A stretch of 64,000 nt of DNA from Fimbriimonas ginsengisoli Gsoil 348 (GTDB taxonomy: Bacteria; Armatimonadota; Fimbriimonadia; Fimbriimonadales; Fimbriimonadaceae). This document shows positions 10,064-18,294 of this stretch, in pieces; position 1 is the first letter of the stretch, and every line of letters begins with the position of its first letter. The translations under genes and the position numbers were made by a program. The stretch lies in the NCBI GenBank assembly GCA_945881865.1, contig CAMCVK010000007.1, positions 62,001 to 126,000 on the forward strand, read 5' to 3'. Below the pieces are notes generated by a model that saw only the letters and a program-made list of their open reading frames with translations, was not told the origin of the DNA and made no database searches.

Positions 10064-11473
10064 TCAGGCGTCGGCGTACAGGTAGAACTCGTACGGATGC
10101 GGGCGCAGGTCCACCGCGTCGCACTCGTGCTCCAACTTGTACTCGATGTAGCTCTCGATGAGCTCCTTCGTGAACACGTCGCCGCGAAGCAGGAACTCGT
10201 GGTCCGTTGCGAGGGCGTGCAGCGTGGCGCGGAGGGAACCCGGAGTCTGCGCGATGCCGGCTCGCTCGATGGCGGGCAGCTCGTACAGGTCCTTGTCGAG
10301 CGGCTTCGGCGGCTCGATTCGGTTCTGAATGCCGTCGAGGCCAGCCATCAGAAGGGCGGCAAACGTCAGGTACGGGTTCGCCATCGGGTCCGGCGCGCGG
10401 AACTCGATTCGCTTCGCCTTCGGCGACTTGCTCACCATCGGGATTCGAACGCAGGCCGAACGGTTTCGGGCCGAGTACATCAGGTTGATCGGTGCTTCGT
10501 AGCCCGGAACCAACCGTCGGTAGGAGTTCGTGGTCGGGGCGGCGAAGGCAAGCAGCGCCGGAGCGTGCTTCAGGATTCCGCCGATGTACCAGCGAGCCGT
10601 CTCGGAGAGGCCGGCGTAGCCGTTCTCGTCGAAGAACGTCGGGTCGCCGTTCTTCCAGATCGACTGGTGGCAGTGCATGCCGGAGCCGTTGTCGCCGTAA
10701 AGCGGCTTGGGCATAAACGTCGCGATGTAGCCGTGCTGATACGCCGTCTGCTTGACGATGTACTTGTACTTCATCAGCTTGTCGGCCATCACGGTCAGCG
10801 AGTCGAACCGCATGTCGATCTCGCACTGACCGGCGGAGGCGACTTCGTGGTGGTGCATTTCCACGTCGATTCCGGTCTCGATCATGTTGAGAACCATCTT
10901 CGTTCGAAGGTCCTGCAGCTTGTCGTTCGGAGCGCACGGGTAGTAGCCGCCCTTCTGCTTCATGGTGAAGCCGTCGGTGTTCTCGTCGCCGCTTTCCCAG
11001 TGGGCTTCCGAGCTACCGATCTTGAAGAACGAGTGCTCCGGCTTGGTGGAGAATGCCAGCTTGTCGAACACAAAGAACTCGGCTTCTGGGCCAAAGAACG
11101 CGGTGTCGCCGATGCCGGTGGACTTCAGATATTCCTCGGCCTTCAGGGCGGTGTAGCGCGGGTCCTTGCCGTACGGCAGTCGCGTGAGCGGGTCTTCGAT
11201 GTTGCAAACGACAACCGCCGTCGGCACGTCCGTGAAGGGGTCCATGAACAGCGTGCTGGCGTCCGGAATCAGAATCATGTCCGATTCGTTGATGGTCTGG
11301 AATCCGCGGATGCTCGATCCGTCGAAGGCCAGGCCGTCTTCAAACTTATCCACGGTGAAGTGATTCGCCGGGATGCTGAAGTGCTGCCAAGTTCCCATCA
11401 GGTCGGTAAACCGAATATCGACGATTGCGGCCTCGTTTTCCGAGACGAAATTTACGGCTTCTTGTGGGGTCAT
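10064..11473 (-). CDS. glnA: Glutamine synthetase type I
   Basis: Glutamine synthetase makes glutamine from glutamate, ammonia and ATP and is the main ammonia-assimilation enzyme. The 469-residue length fits GSI. Visible motifs are the N-terminal beta-grasp DGSSIRGF, the metal-binding FGPEAEFFVFD, the HHHEVA loop, GMHCHQS, NRSACVRIP and EFRAPD. DLYELP near residue 395 corresponds to the adenylylation loop (NLYDLP in GSI-beta enzymes), so control by Tyr adenylylation is likely. I start at ATG 11473 (MTPQEAVNFVSENE); the open frame continues upstream but has unrelated sequence. The upstream stretch of about 150 bases has a small GCAAGC-TC-GCTTGC palindrome and may be an untranslated leader. Confidence 0.95.
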   Translation of the reverse strand: MTPQEAVNFVSENEAAIVDIRFTDLMGTWQHFSIPANHFTVDKFEDGLAFDGSSIRGFQTINESDMILIPDASTLFMDPFTDVPTAVVVCNIEDPLTRLPYGKDPRYTALKAEEYLKSTGIGDTAFFGPEAEFFVFDKLAFSTKPEHSFFKIGSSEAHWESGDENTDGFTMKQKGGYYPCAPNDKLQDLRTKMVLNMIETGIDVEMHHHEVASAGQCEIDMRFDSLTVMADKLMKYKYIVKQTAYQHGYIATFMPKPLYGDNGSGMHCHQSIWKNGDPTFFDENGYAGLSETARWYIGGILKHAPALLAFAAPTTNSYRRLVPGYEAPINLMYSARNRSACVRIPMVSKSPKAKRIEFRAPDPMANPYLTFAALLMAGLDGIQNRIEPPKPLDKDLYELPAIERAGIAQTPGSLRATLHALATDHEFLLRGDVFTKELIESYIEYKLEHECDAVDLRPHPYEFYLYADA

Positions 11474-11724
11474 AGGTGATCCGTCCGAGTCTGGTGCAAG
11501 CGAGCTTGCGAGCTTTCCGCCACGTTGAGGAAGGTTGCGCCCATTATTCACCAAATCTTCTAATGTCTGCCAGAAAACTGGCCTAAGAAACGACAATCGG
11601 CGGCGTGAACAGAATTCTAGCCGTCTATGCCTGAGCCCGCAGTTTACTTGCCGTTTTGCTTCGCCACGTCTTCGCTCATTTTTTTCGCCCTCGCCGGGGT
11701 CAGAACCGTGATTGTCCGCAGGGA

Positions 11725-11730
11725 TAGACT
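11725..11730 (+). promoter_or_regulatory. TAGACT -10-like box six bases before a start codon
   Basis: TAGACT ends at 11730 and the ATG of the aldo/keto reductase is at 11737, the spacing expected for a leaderless transcript. Confidence 0.5.
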
Positions 11731-11736
11731 AGGCGA

Positions 11737-12714
11737 ATGCGAAAGCGTGAGCTCGGAAAGTCCGGCGTGTTTGTTTCGGAGATCAGTTTGGGATGTTGGA
11801 CAATGGGCGGCCTCAACTGGGTCGATGGTCGTCCGAACGGCTGGGCGAACGTCTCGGAAGACGAGATCGTGGATGCCATCAAGGTTGGCATTGACGCCGG
11901 CGTGAACCACTTCGATAACGCCGACGTTTACGGAAACGGCCGCGCCGAGCGCATGCTGCGCCGGGCTTTCGAGAAGCTCGGCCTCAATACGAACGACTTT
12001 GTGGTCGCGACGAAGGTCGGCCACTTCCCCGGCACCGCCGCGCACGCCTATGAGCCCGCGCACGTGCGGCACCAGTGCGAGCAGTCGCTCCTGAATCTCG
12101 GCCGAGACCACATCGACGTTTACTACTTCCACCACGGCAACTTTGGCGAATCGGGCTTTTACCTGGATGACGCCGCCGCGACCATGGATCGCTTGGTCGA
12201 AGAAGGCAAGGTTCGGGTCAAGGGCCAGTCGGCCTATTCTGCCGACGACTTCCTTCGGGTTACGCCGAAGGTCCGGCCTTCCGTTTTGCAGAGTTGGGCC
12301 CACGCCCTGGATGACCAGTTTGTTCGGCCCGGCTCGCCGGTGAGCGAACTCATGGCGGAGACCGGAATGACCTTCGTTGCCTTCAGCCCGCTCGCGCAGG
12401 CGCGACTGCTGGATAAGTACGATCCGGCGAATCCGCCTAGCTTTGAGCCCGGCGACCACCGCCAGAACTCGGCCGCATTCTCAGCCGAGGCGATTGCCGC
12501 GCTGAAGCCAAAACTCGGCGCGCTGAAGGCACGGTTCGGGGATTCGATCTCCGACCTTGCGTCGGTCGCGCTGAACTACGTGCTTGCGCAGCCGCATGTA
12601 GCCTGCGTGATTCCGGGATTTCGAAACGAGCGCCAGGTGCAGGTGAACGTTGGCGCCGCCGGGCGTGATCTATCGGCGGAAGACATTCATTTTGTGCAGG
12701 AAACGCTGAAGTAA
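11737..12714 (+). CDS. Aldo/keto reductase
   Basis: This 325-residue NADPH-dependent oxidoreductase has the (beta/alpha)8 aldo/keto reductase fold. The catalytic tetrad is visible: Asp and Tyr in FDNADVYGNGRAE, Lys in VVATKVG, and His in VYYFHHGN. The C-terminal cofactor segment is PHVACVIPGFRNERQVQVN. It resembles the AKR families that act on sugar-derived or general aldehydes; the substrate cannot be told. It is a single-gene unit, convergent with hflX, with 22 bases between the stops. Confidence 0.9.
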   Translation: MRKRELGKSGVFVSEISLGCWTMGGLNWVDGRPNGWANVSEDEIVDAIKVGIDAGVNHFDNADVYGNGRAERMLRRAFEKLGLNTNDFVVATKVGHFPGTAAHAYEPAHVRHQCEQSLLNLGRDHIDVYYFHHGNFGESGFYLDDAAATMDRLVEEGKVRVKGQSAYSADDFLRVTPKVRPSVLQSWAHALDDQFVRPGSPVSELMAETGMTFVAFSPLAQARLLDKYDPANPPSFEPGDHRQNSAAFSAEAIAALKPKLGALKARFGDSISDLASVALNYVLAQPHVACVIPGFRNERQVQVNVGAAGRDLSAEDIHFVQETLK

Positions 12715-12736
12715 CGCCTCATAAGAACTCGCCTTG

Positions 12737-14005
12737 CTAGCTCCTAACCGAGTGGCGGCGGACCTTCTCGGCGAGTTCGTGAACCAATTCCGCCCGAACG
12801 TAGATGCCTTCCTCGCGATACTCGATCTCTTTCACCCGGCCGTAGTCGTAGCATTCCTGCAAAATCGACTGCTCGTTATAGGGAATGATGATCTCGACCC
12901 CGCCCAGGAGATCCTGGACCTGCCGGACGAGCGCCTTCATCAGGTCGTTCATTCCGGTGCCAAGGCTTGCCGAAATCGCGACCGAGTTCGGCCATTCCGC
13001 CACCAGCCGCCGAGCCGTTGTAGCGTCCGCCAAGCGATCGATCTTGTTAAAGACGATGATCATCGGCTTATCTTCCGCGCCGAGGTGCTTCAGCGTGTCG
13101 TTCACCGCATCCACCTGAATGTCCCAAGCCGGAACCGAGGTATCCACCACGTGAATCAGGAAGTCGGCAAATGTGGCTTCTTCCAAAGTTGACTGAAACG
13201 CCGCAACCAGGTTCGTCGGCAGGTTCCGGATGAAGCCGACGGTGTCCGTGAGGAACAGCGCGTAGCCTTCCGGGAGGTCCACTTTTCGGGTCGTTGGGTC
13301 CAGCGTGGCAAATGGCATCGCGTCGGCCAGCAGCTCGGTGCCGGCCATGCGGTTCATCAAGGTCGATTTTCCGGCGGACGTGTAGCCGACGATGCTGGCA
13401 AACGGAAACGGATGCTTTCGTCGCGAAGCGCGCTGTTGGGCGCGGTGTCGCTTGACTTCCTCGATCTCTTCGCCGAGGCGCGAGATGCGGTCGTTTACCA
13501 TTCGGCGGTCGGTTTCCAGCTTGGTTTCACCCGGACCTCGCATTCCGATACCGCCCTTCTGCCGCTCGAATTTGGTGTAAACGGACATGAGCTTTGGCTT
13601 CATGTAGGTGAGCTGGGCAAGCTCTACCTGGAGCATGCCTTCGCGGGTTTTGGCCCGGCGGGCAAAGATATCCAGGATGAGCTGGGTGCGGTCGATGACC
13701 TTCATCCGGCACTTTTCGGCCAGATTTCTTAGCTGGATTCCGCTGAGTTCGCCGTCGATGATGACGACGTTTGCGCCAGATTCGGCGGCAAGGTTCGCGA
13801 CTTCCTGGGCTTTGCCGGTGCCCACGTAGGTGGACTTATAGGGCCTTTCTAGCCGCTGGCGGATGCCGGCCAGGACTTCCACCTCGGCGGCTTCGCAGAG
13901 GCCAGCGAGTTCCTCTTCAACGACGGTGTCTTCGGACTCGTCCTCGTTAATGTAAACGAGGACGGCTTTTTCGACGAGGGGGGCGAGGGATTCGGTTTTA
14001 GACAT
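12737..14005 (-). CDS. hflX: GTPase HflX
   Basis: HflX is a ribosome-associated GTPase that splits or rescues 70S ribosomes, notably under stress. The 422-residue protein has the N-terminal HflX domain (YVGTGKAQEVANLA, then NVVIIDGELSGIQLRNL), the coiled connector with the signature KGGIGMRGPGETKLETDRR, and a G domain with P-loop GYTSAGKSTLMN, switch DTVGFIRNLP and NKID. A C-terminal domain of about 80 residues completes it. The start ATG 14005 gives MSKTESLAPLVEKAVLVYI, where the folded domain begins after a short leader. No hfq lies near it, unlike in Proteobacteria. Confidence 0.95.
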   Translation of the reverse strand: MSKTESLAPLVEKAVLVYINEDESEDTVVEEELAGLCEAAEVEVLAGIRQRLERPYKSTYVGTGKAQEVANLAAESGANVVIIDGELSGIQLRNLAEKCRMKVIDRTQLILDIFARRAKTREGMLQVELAQLTYMKPKLMSVYTKFERQKGGIGMRGPGETKLETDRRMVNDRISRLGEEIEEVKRHRAQQRASRRKHPFPFASIVGYTSAGKSTLMNRMAGTELLADAMPFATLDPTTRKVDLPEGYALFLTDTVGFIRNLPTNLVAAFQSTLEEATFADFLIHVVDTSVPAWDIQVDAVNDTLKHLGAEDKPMIIVFNKIDRLADATTARRLVAEWPNSVAISASLGTGMNDLMKALVRQVQDLLGGVEIIIPYNEQSILQECYDYGRVKEIEYREEGIYVRAELVHELAEKVRRHSVRS

Positions 14006-14091
14006 AAATGAGGGTTCAGGAGGCGTTGAGATGGGCCAAGTTATCGAATCAGCTTCATCTCTTCACGTCCTGTTTCCCTTGAAAGGCTCGT

Positions 14092-14643
14092 TTAGAAGCC
14101 TTTGATCGCAACGGCCACGCCAAGCGTCAGGCCGTTAAAGTCGATGTCGTCCTTCTTCTGGAAGTAGTTGTAGCGCGCGAAGATGTTGACGGTCTTGCTG
14201 ACGTTCACGCCTAGCTCAGCTCCGGCGGTGAGGCCAAACGTCTTGGCGGACTTTCGCACGCCCGGAGCGACGTTAATCGCATAGTCGTAATACGCCACAC
14301 CGGCAAGGAGTCGAATGTACGGATCGAACTGAACGACCTCAAGGGCTTCCCGCTCTTTGAAGTGCCGCACGTAGGCCGCCGTAACCGGTACCAGGAAGAA
14401 CTTACTTCCGTTCTTGTCGGCACTAATGATTGAGAAGTCGCCGCGCAACCGGTTGGTTGCGGTTTCGTTCTTAAATCCGCCAAGACCGTAGCTCAGAATC
14501 TGCCTGCCAAACACGTTTCGCAGAAGGCCACTGTCGGGATAGAGCGCACCGATCTTGAAACCGATACCGTCGGCGAGAGACTGACCCATCGAAGAGGCGG
14601 CGATGACCGAGACAAATGCCAGAGCGGCAAGACGATACTTCAT
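14092..14643 (-). CDS. Exported beta-barrel-like protein
   Basis: This protein of about 183 residues begins with a signal peptide (MKYRLAALAFVSVIAASS, cleaved near MGQ). The rest is alternating short strands rich in Gly and aromatic residues (FDPYIRLLAGVAYYDYAI, VNIFARYNYFQ), ending in GLTLGVAVAIKGF with a terminal Phe. That is typical of small outer-membrane beta-barrels and indicates an envelope with an outer membrane. ATG 14643 is preferred over the GTG immediately before it. The exact function is unknown. Confidence 0.65.
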   Translation of the reverse strand: MKYRLAALAFVSVIAASSMGQSLADGIGFKIGALYPDSGLLRNVFGRQILSYGLGGFKNETATNRLRGDFSIISADKNGSKFFLVPVTAAYVRHFKEREALEVVQFDPYIRLLAGVAYYDYAINVAPGVRKSAKTFGLTAGAELGVNVSKTVNIFARYNYFQKKDDIDFNGLTLGVAVAIKGF

Positions 14644-14658
14644 CACGTACAGGATGCC

Positions 14659-15318
14659 CTATTTTCGGGACTCTGTAAAGACGTACGGGCCTGCCTGGGA
14701 CCTAATTTGTTCGGTCAAGGTTTGGCAGGCCCGTTCGAACAACTCGCGTCCACCTTCGATGGAGCTTCCGGTTGGATCCCCCGGAAAGCCGTCGGCGCTC
14801 AACTCGTCAGGCAGCGAAATCAGGAACGGCATGGGCGGGACCGGGGCGAGGGCATCGGCCCGCAACAGGCGACCATCCACTTCGTCAGGCGCGATGTACA
14901 AAAGGATGGAGGTGAGAACCAAAGATTCGTCCATGTCGCCTGCGCCAGCTAACTGAGAAACGCTTGCGACGGCGAGCGAAAGGTTTGGATTCGCCAGTTT
15001 GATTTTGGCAAGGGCGGCCACCGCAACCCCGCCGAACGGCTGTGAATCCAGCACGAAGAAGAAACGGCGAAAACCTTCGTGGACCAGGTGGTGAAAGAGC
15101 TCGCCTGGCGCGGCGGAGTGCGGCAAAACTGGCGTTACCAGGATCTGCGATCCAAGTTCCTCATCGGCACGCCCCACCACGGCGTCGACCAAACCCAGGC
15201 CCGCACCCAACGTCAGGTGCGCGCCAAAAGAGCGCACCCCGGCGATAGGAACCGTAACGACCGTTGCGTCGCGGTCTACGCTCTCGAAAGAATCTGGCGT
15301 CTGGTCGGCAAGCTTCAC
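14659..15318 (-). CDS. Creatininase-like protein with degenerate metal site
   Basis: The 219-residue protein looks like a diverged member of the creatininase/FAPy-deformylase amidohydrolase family. The N-terminal core VTVPIAGVRSFGAHLTLG corresponds to the usual P-x-GS-x-EQHGPHLPL. HEGFRRFFFVLDSQPFGG corresponds to the GF-x-x-hhh-x-NGHGGN region, and DGFPGDPTGSSIEGGRELF to the conserved C-terminal GDP segment. The Glu/His metal ligands of the first motif and the NGHGGN motif are absent, so it is probably not a working metal amidohydrolase. It starts at GTG 15318 under a TATCCT box, 18 bases after the dnaA stop. Confidence 0.55.
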   Translation of the reverse strand: MKLADQTPDSFESVDRDATVVTVPIAGVRSFGAHLTLGAGLGLVDAVVGRADEELGSQILVTPVLPHSAAPGELFHHLVHEGFRRFFFVLDSQPFGGVAVAALAKIKLANPNLSLAVASVSQLAGAGDMDESLVLTSILLYIAPDEVDGRLLRADALAPVPPMPFLISLPDELSADGFPGDPTGSSIEGGRELFERACQTLTEQIRSQAGPYVFTESRK

Positions 15319-15324
15319 GATGCT

Positions 15325-15330
15325 AGGATA
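15325..15330 (-). promoter_or_regulatory. TATCCT -10-like box six bases before a GTG start
   Basis: On the minus strand, TATCCT is followed by AGCATC and then the GTG of the creatininase-like gene. It lies in the 18-base gap after dnaA, so this gene need not depend on dnaA transcription. Confidence 0.5.
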
Positions 15331-15336
15331 CGCCGT

Positions 15337-16725
15337 TTAGCCTTCCGGATAGGCGCGGCGGCGAAGAATTTCTACCGTGCCCCGCAATTCGGAATCTTCT
15401 TTCATCGCGGCCATGATCTTCTTGTAGGCGTGCATCATCGAAGAGTGGTCTCGGTCGCCGAATTCACTGGCCACGTGCGTCCAACTATCTCCGGTAATTT
15501 CTCGCACCAAGTAGATGGAGATGTGACGGGCGTGAACGACCGGAGCCTTGCGCGACTTCGAGAAAATCAGATCGGAGGCCACGTTGAAGTAGTCGCCAAC
15601 GAGCGCAACAATCTGCTTCACACTGGGCCGGGTAAGCGCGGCGCGGTAGTACCGCTCCACCATCTCGGCCGCCATATTTACCGACATCTCGGAGCCCGTG
15701 AGACTGGCGTTCATTGCCAGTTTCGTCAGTGAGCCTTCGAGCACCCGAATGTTCCCCGGCACGTTTGCTGCAAGGTAGACCGCGACTTCGTACGGCAGCA
15801 GCAGCTCCTCGTCTTGCGCTTTCCGCAAGAGAATCGCGCAGCGCGTCTCAGTGTCTGGCATTTGGACATCGGCAACAAGTCCGTACTCCAGCCGAGACTT
15901 GAGTCGATCCTCCATCAGCAGCAGATCCTTCGGCGCCTTATCCGACGTGATGACGATCTGGCGGCGCAGTTGGTGCAAGTTGTTGAACGTGTGAAAAATC
16001 TCTTCTTGGGTCTTCTCTTTTCCGCCCACGAACTGGATGTCATCAACAAGCCAGACCATCGCCTTTCGCTGCTCGCGTCGGAACTGGTCCATCCGGTTGG
16101 TTTGGATGGCGATCACGAAGTCCTCGGCGAACTGCTGCGCGCTCACGTACATGATCGACACGTCGGGGGTGTTCGAAAGGATCTCGTTTGCAATAGCATG
16201 CAAGATGTGAGTCTTTCCGAGGCCCGACGGCCCATAAATGACGAGCGGGTTGTACTTGGCGCCCGGGTTGGCGGCGACCGCCTTCGCCCCGGCGACGGCA
16301 AGCCGGTTGCTCTGCCCGACGACGTAGTTGTCGAACCGAAACTTCGGGTTCGGACGGAACATGCCGCGCTCCAACCTGCGTGGGCTGTCGATGACGGCGG
16401 GCGGCGGGGAGGACATCGTGGCGGCGGCTTCAGACCGTGAGCGCGCCTGCGTGCACAGGATCAGCTGTACCGGCTCATCGAGCTCGTCCGACATCAGAGC
16501 TTCTAGCTGATCAAGGTACCTTTCTCTCACCCAATCATATACAAATTGTCCGGGCGCGGCAACTTCAATCCGGCCGTCGTGCCACGACAAAACCTTCAGC
16601 GGATTCAGGAAACGCTCGTAGTGACCCGGCTGCTGGGTGCTGCCGAAAGCGGCAATCACCGTGGTCCAAGCTTGCTGAAGGCGGTGTCCATCGTCCATGG
16701 ACTCGAGGGAAAACAAATCGCTCAT
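15337..16725 (-). CDS. dnaA: Chromosomal replication initiator protein DnaA
   Basis: DnaA binds DnaA boxes and opens the origin. The 462-residue protein has domain I (about 1-85), a short linker, the AAA+ domain with Walker A GPSGLGKTH near residue 157 and Walker B VWLVDDIQF, and the C-terminal DNA-binding domain with the signature GDRDHSSMMHAYKKI. It begins at ATG 16725 (MSDLFSLESMDD). The neighbours are unusual: no dnaN, recF or gyrB follows, and the rpmH-rnpA cluster lies 26 kb away. A perfect palindrome sits 11 bases upstream of the start codon. No TTATCCACA box is visible in the upstream gap. Confidence 0.96.
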   Translation of the reverse strand: MSDLFSLESMDDGHRLQQAWTTVIAAFGSTQQPGHYERFLNPLKVLSWHDGRIEVAAPGQFVYDWVRERYLDQLEALMSDELDEPVQLILCTQARSRSEAAATMSSPPPAVIDSPRRLERGMFRPNPKFRFDNYVVGQSNRLAVAGAKAVAANPGAKYNPLVIYGPSGLGKTHILHAIANEILSNTPDVSIMYVSAQQFAEDFVIAIQTNRMDQFRREQRKAMVWLVDDIQFVGGKEKTQEEIFHTFNNLHQLRRQIVITSDKAPKDLLLMEDRLKSRLEYGLVADVQMPDTETRCAILLRKAQDEELLLPYEVAVYLAANVPGNIRVLEGSLTKLAMNASLTGSEMSVNMAAEMVERYYRAALTRPSVKQIVALVGDYFNVASDLIFSKSRKAPVVHARHISIYLVREITGDSWTHVASEFGDRDHSSMMHAYKKIMAAMKEDSELRGTVEILRRRAYPEG

Positions 16726-16736
16726 TGGAGGAAATC

Positions 16737-16754
16737 ATCACGGTAATCCGTGAT
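16737..16754. promoter_or_regulatory. Perfect palindrome upstream of dnaA
   Basis: ATCACGG-TAAT-CCGTGAT is a perfect 7-bp inverted repeat, 11-29 bases before the dnaA start codon. It could be an operator, or a hairpin in the leader controlling translation. It is not a DnaA box. Confidence 0.5.
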
Positions 16755-16950
16755 CGGAGTGCGAGTATACATGGCAATTTTCTGCGAAAACGGAAATTTT
16801 GGGGTCGTGAAATGGCATGGTTGGCCGTGGAACCGGAGGGAGTCGAGAATGAAGTTCGAATTGTCTCGGAATCCGCAATTTCCGATGTTTTCGCTTTTTT
16901 TTCAGCAGATAGCGCAAATTCGTCTACCCATCAACGTAAACTGTAGCCGG

Positions 16951-17583
16951 ATGTCAGGTTCCTTTGAATACGACGTAATCGGCGTTCTCGCCGGGGATGA
17001 CCTGCCTCTTTCTACGCTTTACTGCTTTTTACAAACTTCTGAATATATCATCGCCGCCGACGGCGCTGCGAACCGTTGCCTTGAAGCCGGAATCCTTCCA
17101 GATCTGATTGTCGGAGACCTCGATTCCCTCCGCGAAGTTCCCGAGCTTCGCGAAATCCCGCGACGAAAAATTGATGACCAAAATACTACCGACGCCGACA
17201 AACTTCTGGCGTCCATGCAAGAGTTTAGCGGTCAAAGGATCGCCATCACCGGTCTAGAGGGCGACCTTCCAGACCACACGTTGGCGGCCTACGCCAGCAT
17301 CTTTGCCTCCCAACTGCGGCCAGAAATCCTTTTTCGTCGGGGCGTGATGTATCCCCTTTCTGGCCCCACGGTGCGGCGAGTTCAAACGATACGAGGCAAC
17401 CGAGTTTCGCTCATCCCGTTCACCGCCTGCCAAGGCGTCACCGTTGATGGCGTCGAATGGCCTCTCACCGCAGCGCGGCTCGCGCCCGGCGTGTCGAACA
17501 GCATATCGAACCGAGCCGTCGCTGACACCATCGGCGTCTCCATCGAAGCCGGAGACGCCCTTCTGTTTATCGGCCGCGATTAG
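16951..17583 (+). CDS. Thiamine pyrophosphokinase
   Basis: This enzyme transfers pyrophosphate from ATP to thiamine to make thiamine diphosphate. The 210-residue protein shows ADGAANR, the Mg/ATP motif VGDLDSL, DQNTTDADK and GLEGDLPDHTLA, all in the order seen in ThiN/TPK proteins, and a C-terminal beta domain ending in [13 protein letters not shown] 16951 is chosen because the folded start (YDVIGVLAGDD) follows closely and TAAACT ends eight bases upstream; the frame is open much further upstream but without homology. The 3' end overlaps the convergent HAD gene by four bases (TTAG). Its product is the cofactor of the transketolase encoded next door. Confidence 0.85.
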   Translation: MSGSFEYDVIGVLAGDDLPLSTLYCFLQTSEYIIAADGAANRCLEAGILPDLIVGDLDSLREVPELREIPRRKIDDQNTTDADKLLASMQEFSGQRIAITGLEGDLPDHTLAAYASIFASQLRPEILFRRGVMYPLSGPTVRRVQTIRGNRVSLIPFTACQGVTVDGVEWPLTAARLAPGVSNSISNRAVADTIGVSIEAGDALLFIGRD

Positions 17584-18245
17584 CGAACAAGCGCCCGGAG
17601 GTCGTGCAGCGTAAGATCGAGGAAGCTCTCGTACCTCGCCCGATGGTGGTCGAAGTCTAGGGCCCGGGTCATCGGGTTCGGAACCACCACCACGGCGATG
17701 CCGGCCGCATGGCCCGCCCGAGCCCCGTTAGGCGAGTCTTCCAAAACCACCGCCTCATCGGCCGCGACTTCCATATCGGTTAGAGCCTTCAAGTACAGAT
17801 CGGGGAACGGCTTGGCGTGCGCCACATCGTCAGCGCAAACGGTGCGCTCGAAAAAGTGATCAAGTCCGAGCCGAGCGAGGTGGCCGTCCACCCAGCGATG
17901 CCGGGAGGAGCTGACGACGGCGAGCCGAATTCCCTCCTCCCTTGCCTGCTCCAGCAGTACGATGATGCCCTCGCGGGGCGGCTGAGCGTTAATCGCGGCC
18001 ATGCGCTTTTCGTTGTATTCGGCCTCAATCACGGCGGGTTCGACCGGTTCCGTCAACTTCTCCAGCAGAAGATCGATGGGTCGCTTCTGAATCTGCTCGG
18101 CGCCGCGGCCAACCGCCCAGGCGAAGTACTCGCGCGGGAACGTGACGCCGTGGTCGTGGAAAACAACCTTCCACTGTTCGACCTCCGGGGTCTCTGTGTC
18201 CAGAATCAATCCGTCAAAGTCGAATAGCAACGCCTTTAGTGCCAT
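17580..18245 (-). CDS. HAD-superfamily hydrolase (beta-phosphoglucomutase-like)
   Basis: This 221-residue phosphatase or phosphomutase has all HAD motifs: [13 protein letters not shown] (motif I with nucleophile Asp), [12 protein letters not shown] (motif II), the Lys of [13 protein letters not shown] (motif III) and [17 protein letters not shown] (motif IV). The alpha-helical C1 cap places it in subfamily IA, with beta-phosphoglucomutase and phosphatases of small sugars. The substrate is unknown. ATG 18245 is preferred over GTG/TTG starts upstream because [12 protein letters not shown] is the normal HAD beginning and TATGCT ends seven bases before it. It is divergent from transketolase. Confidence 0.85.
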   Translation of the reverse strand: MALKALLFDFDGLILDTETPEVEQWKVVFHDHGVTFPREYFAWAVGRGAEQIQKRPIDLLLEKLTEPVEPAVIEAEYNEKRMAAINAQPPREGIIVLLEQAREEGIRLAVVSSSRHRWVDGHLARLGLDHFFERTVCADDVAHAKPFPDLYLKALTDMEVAADEAVVLEDSPNGARAGHAAGIAVVVVPNPMTRALDFDHHRARYESFLDLTLHDLRALVR

Positions 18246-18294
18246 GCCAACAAGCATAGTCGTTCTGCGCGTCGGCGCGGGTACCCTCGCACCC

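Noticed and set aside
11346-11354. TTATCCACG, one base off the DnaA box consensus
   Set aside because: It lies inside glnA and encodes conserved residues there; it is single and not in an intergenic cluster.
9567-11479. Long frames antisense to the GH4 and glnA genes on both strands
   Set aside because: The sense strands encode conserved enzymes; the antisense frames lack starts with regulatory signals and recognised domains.
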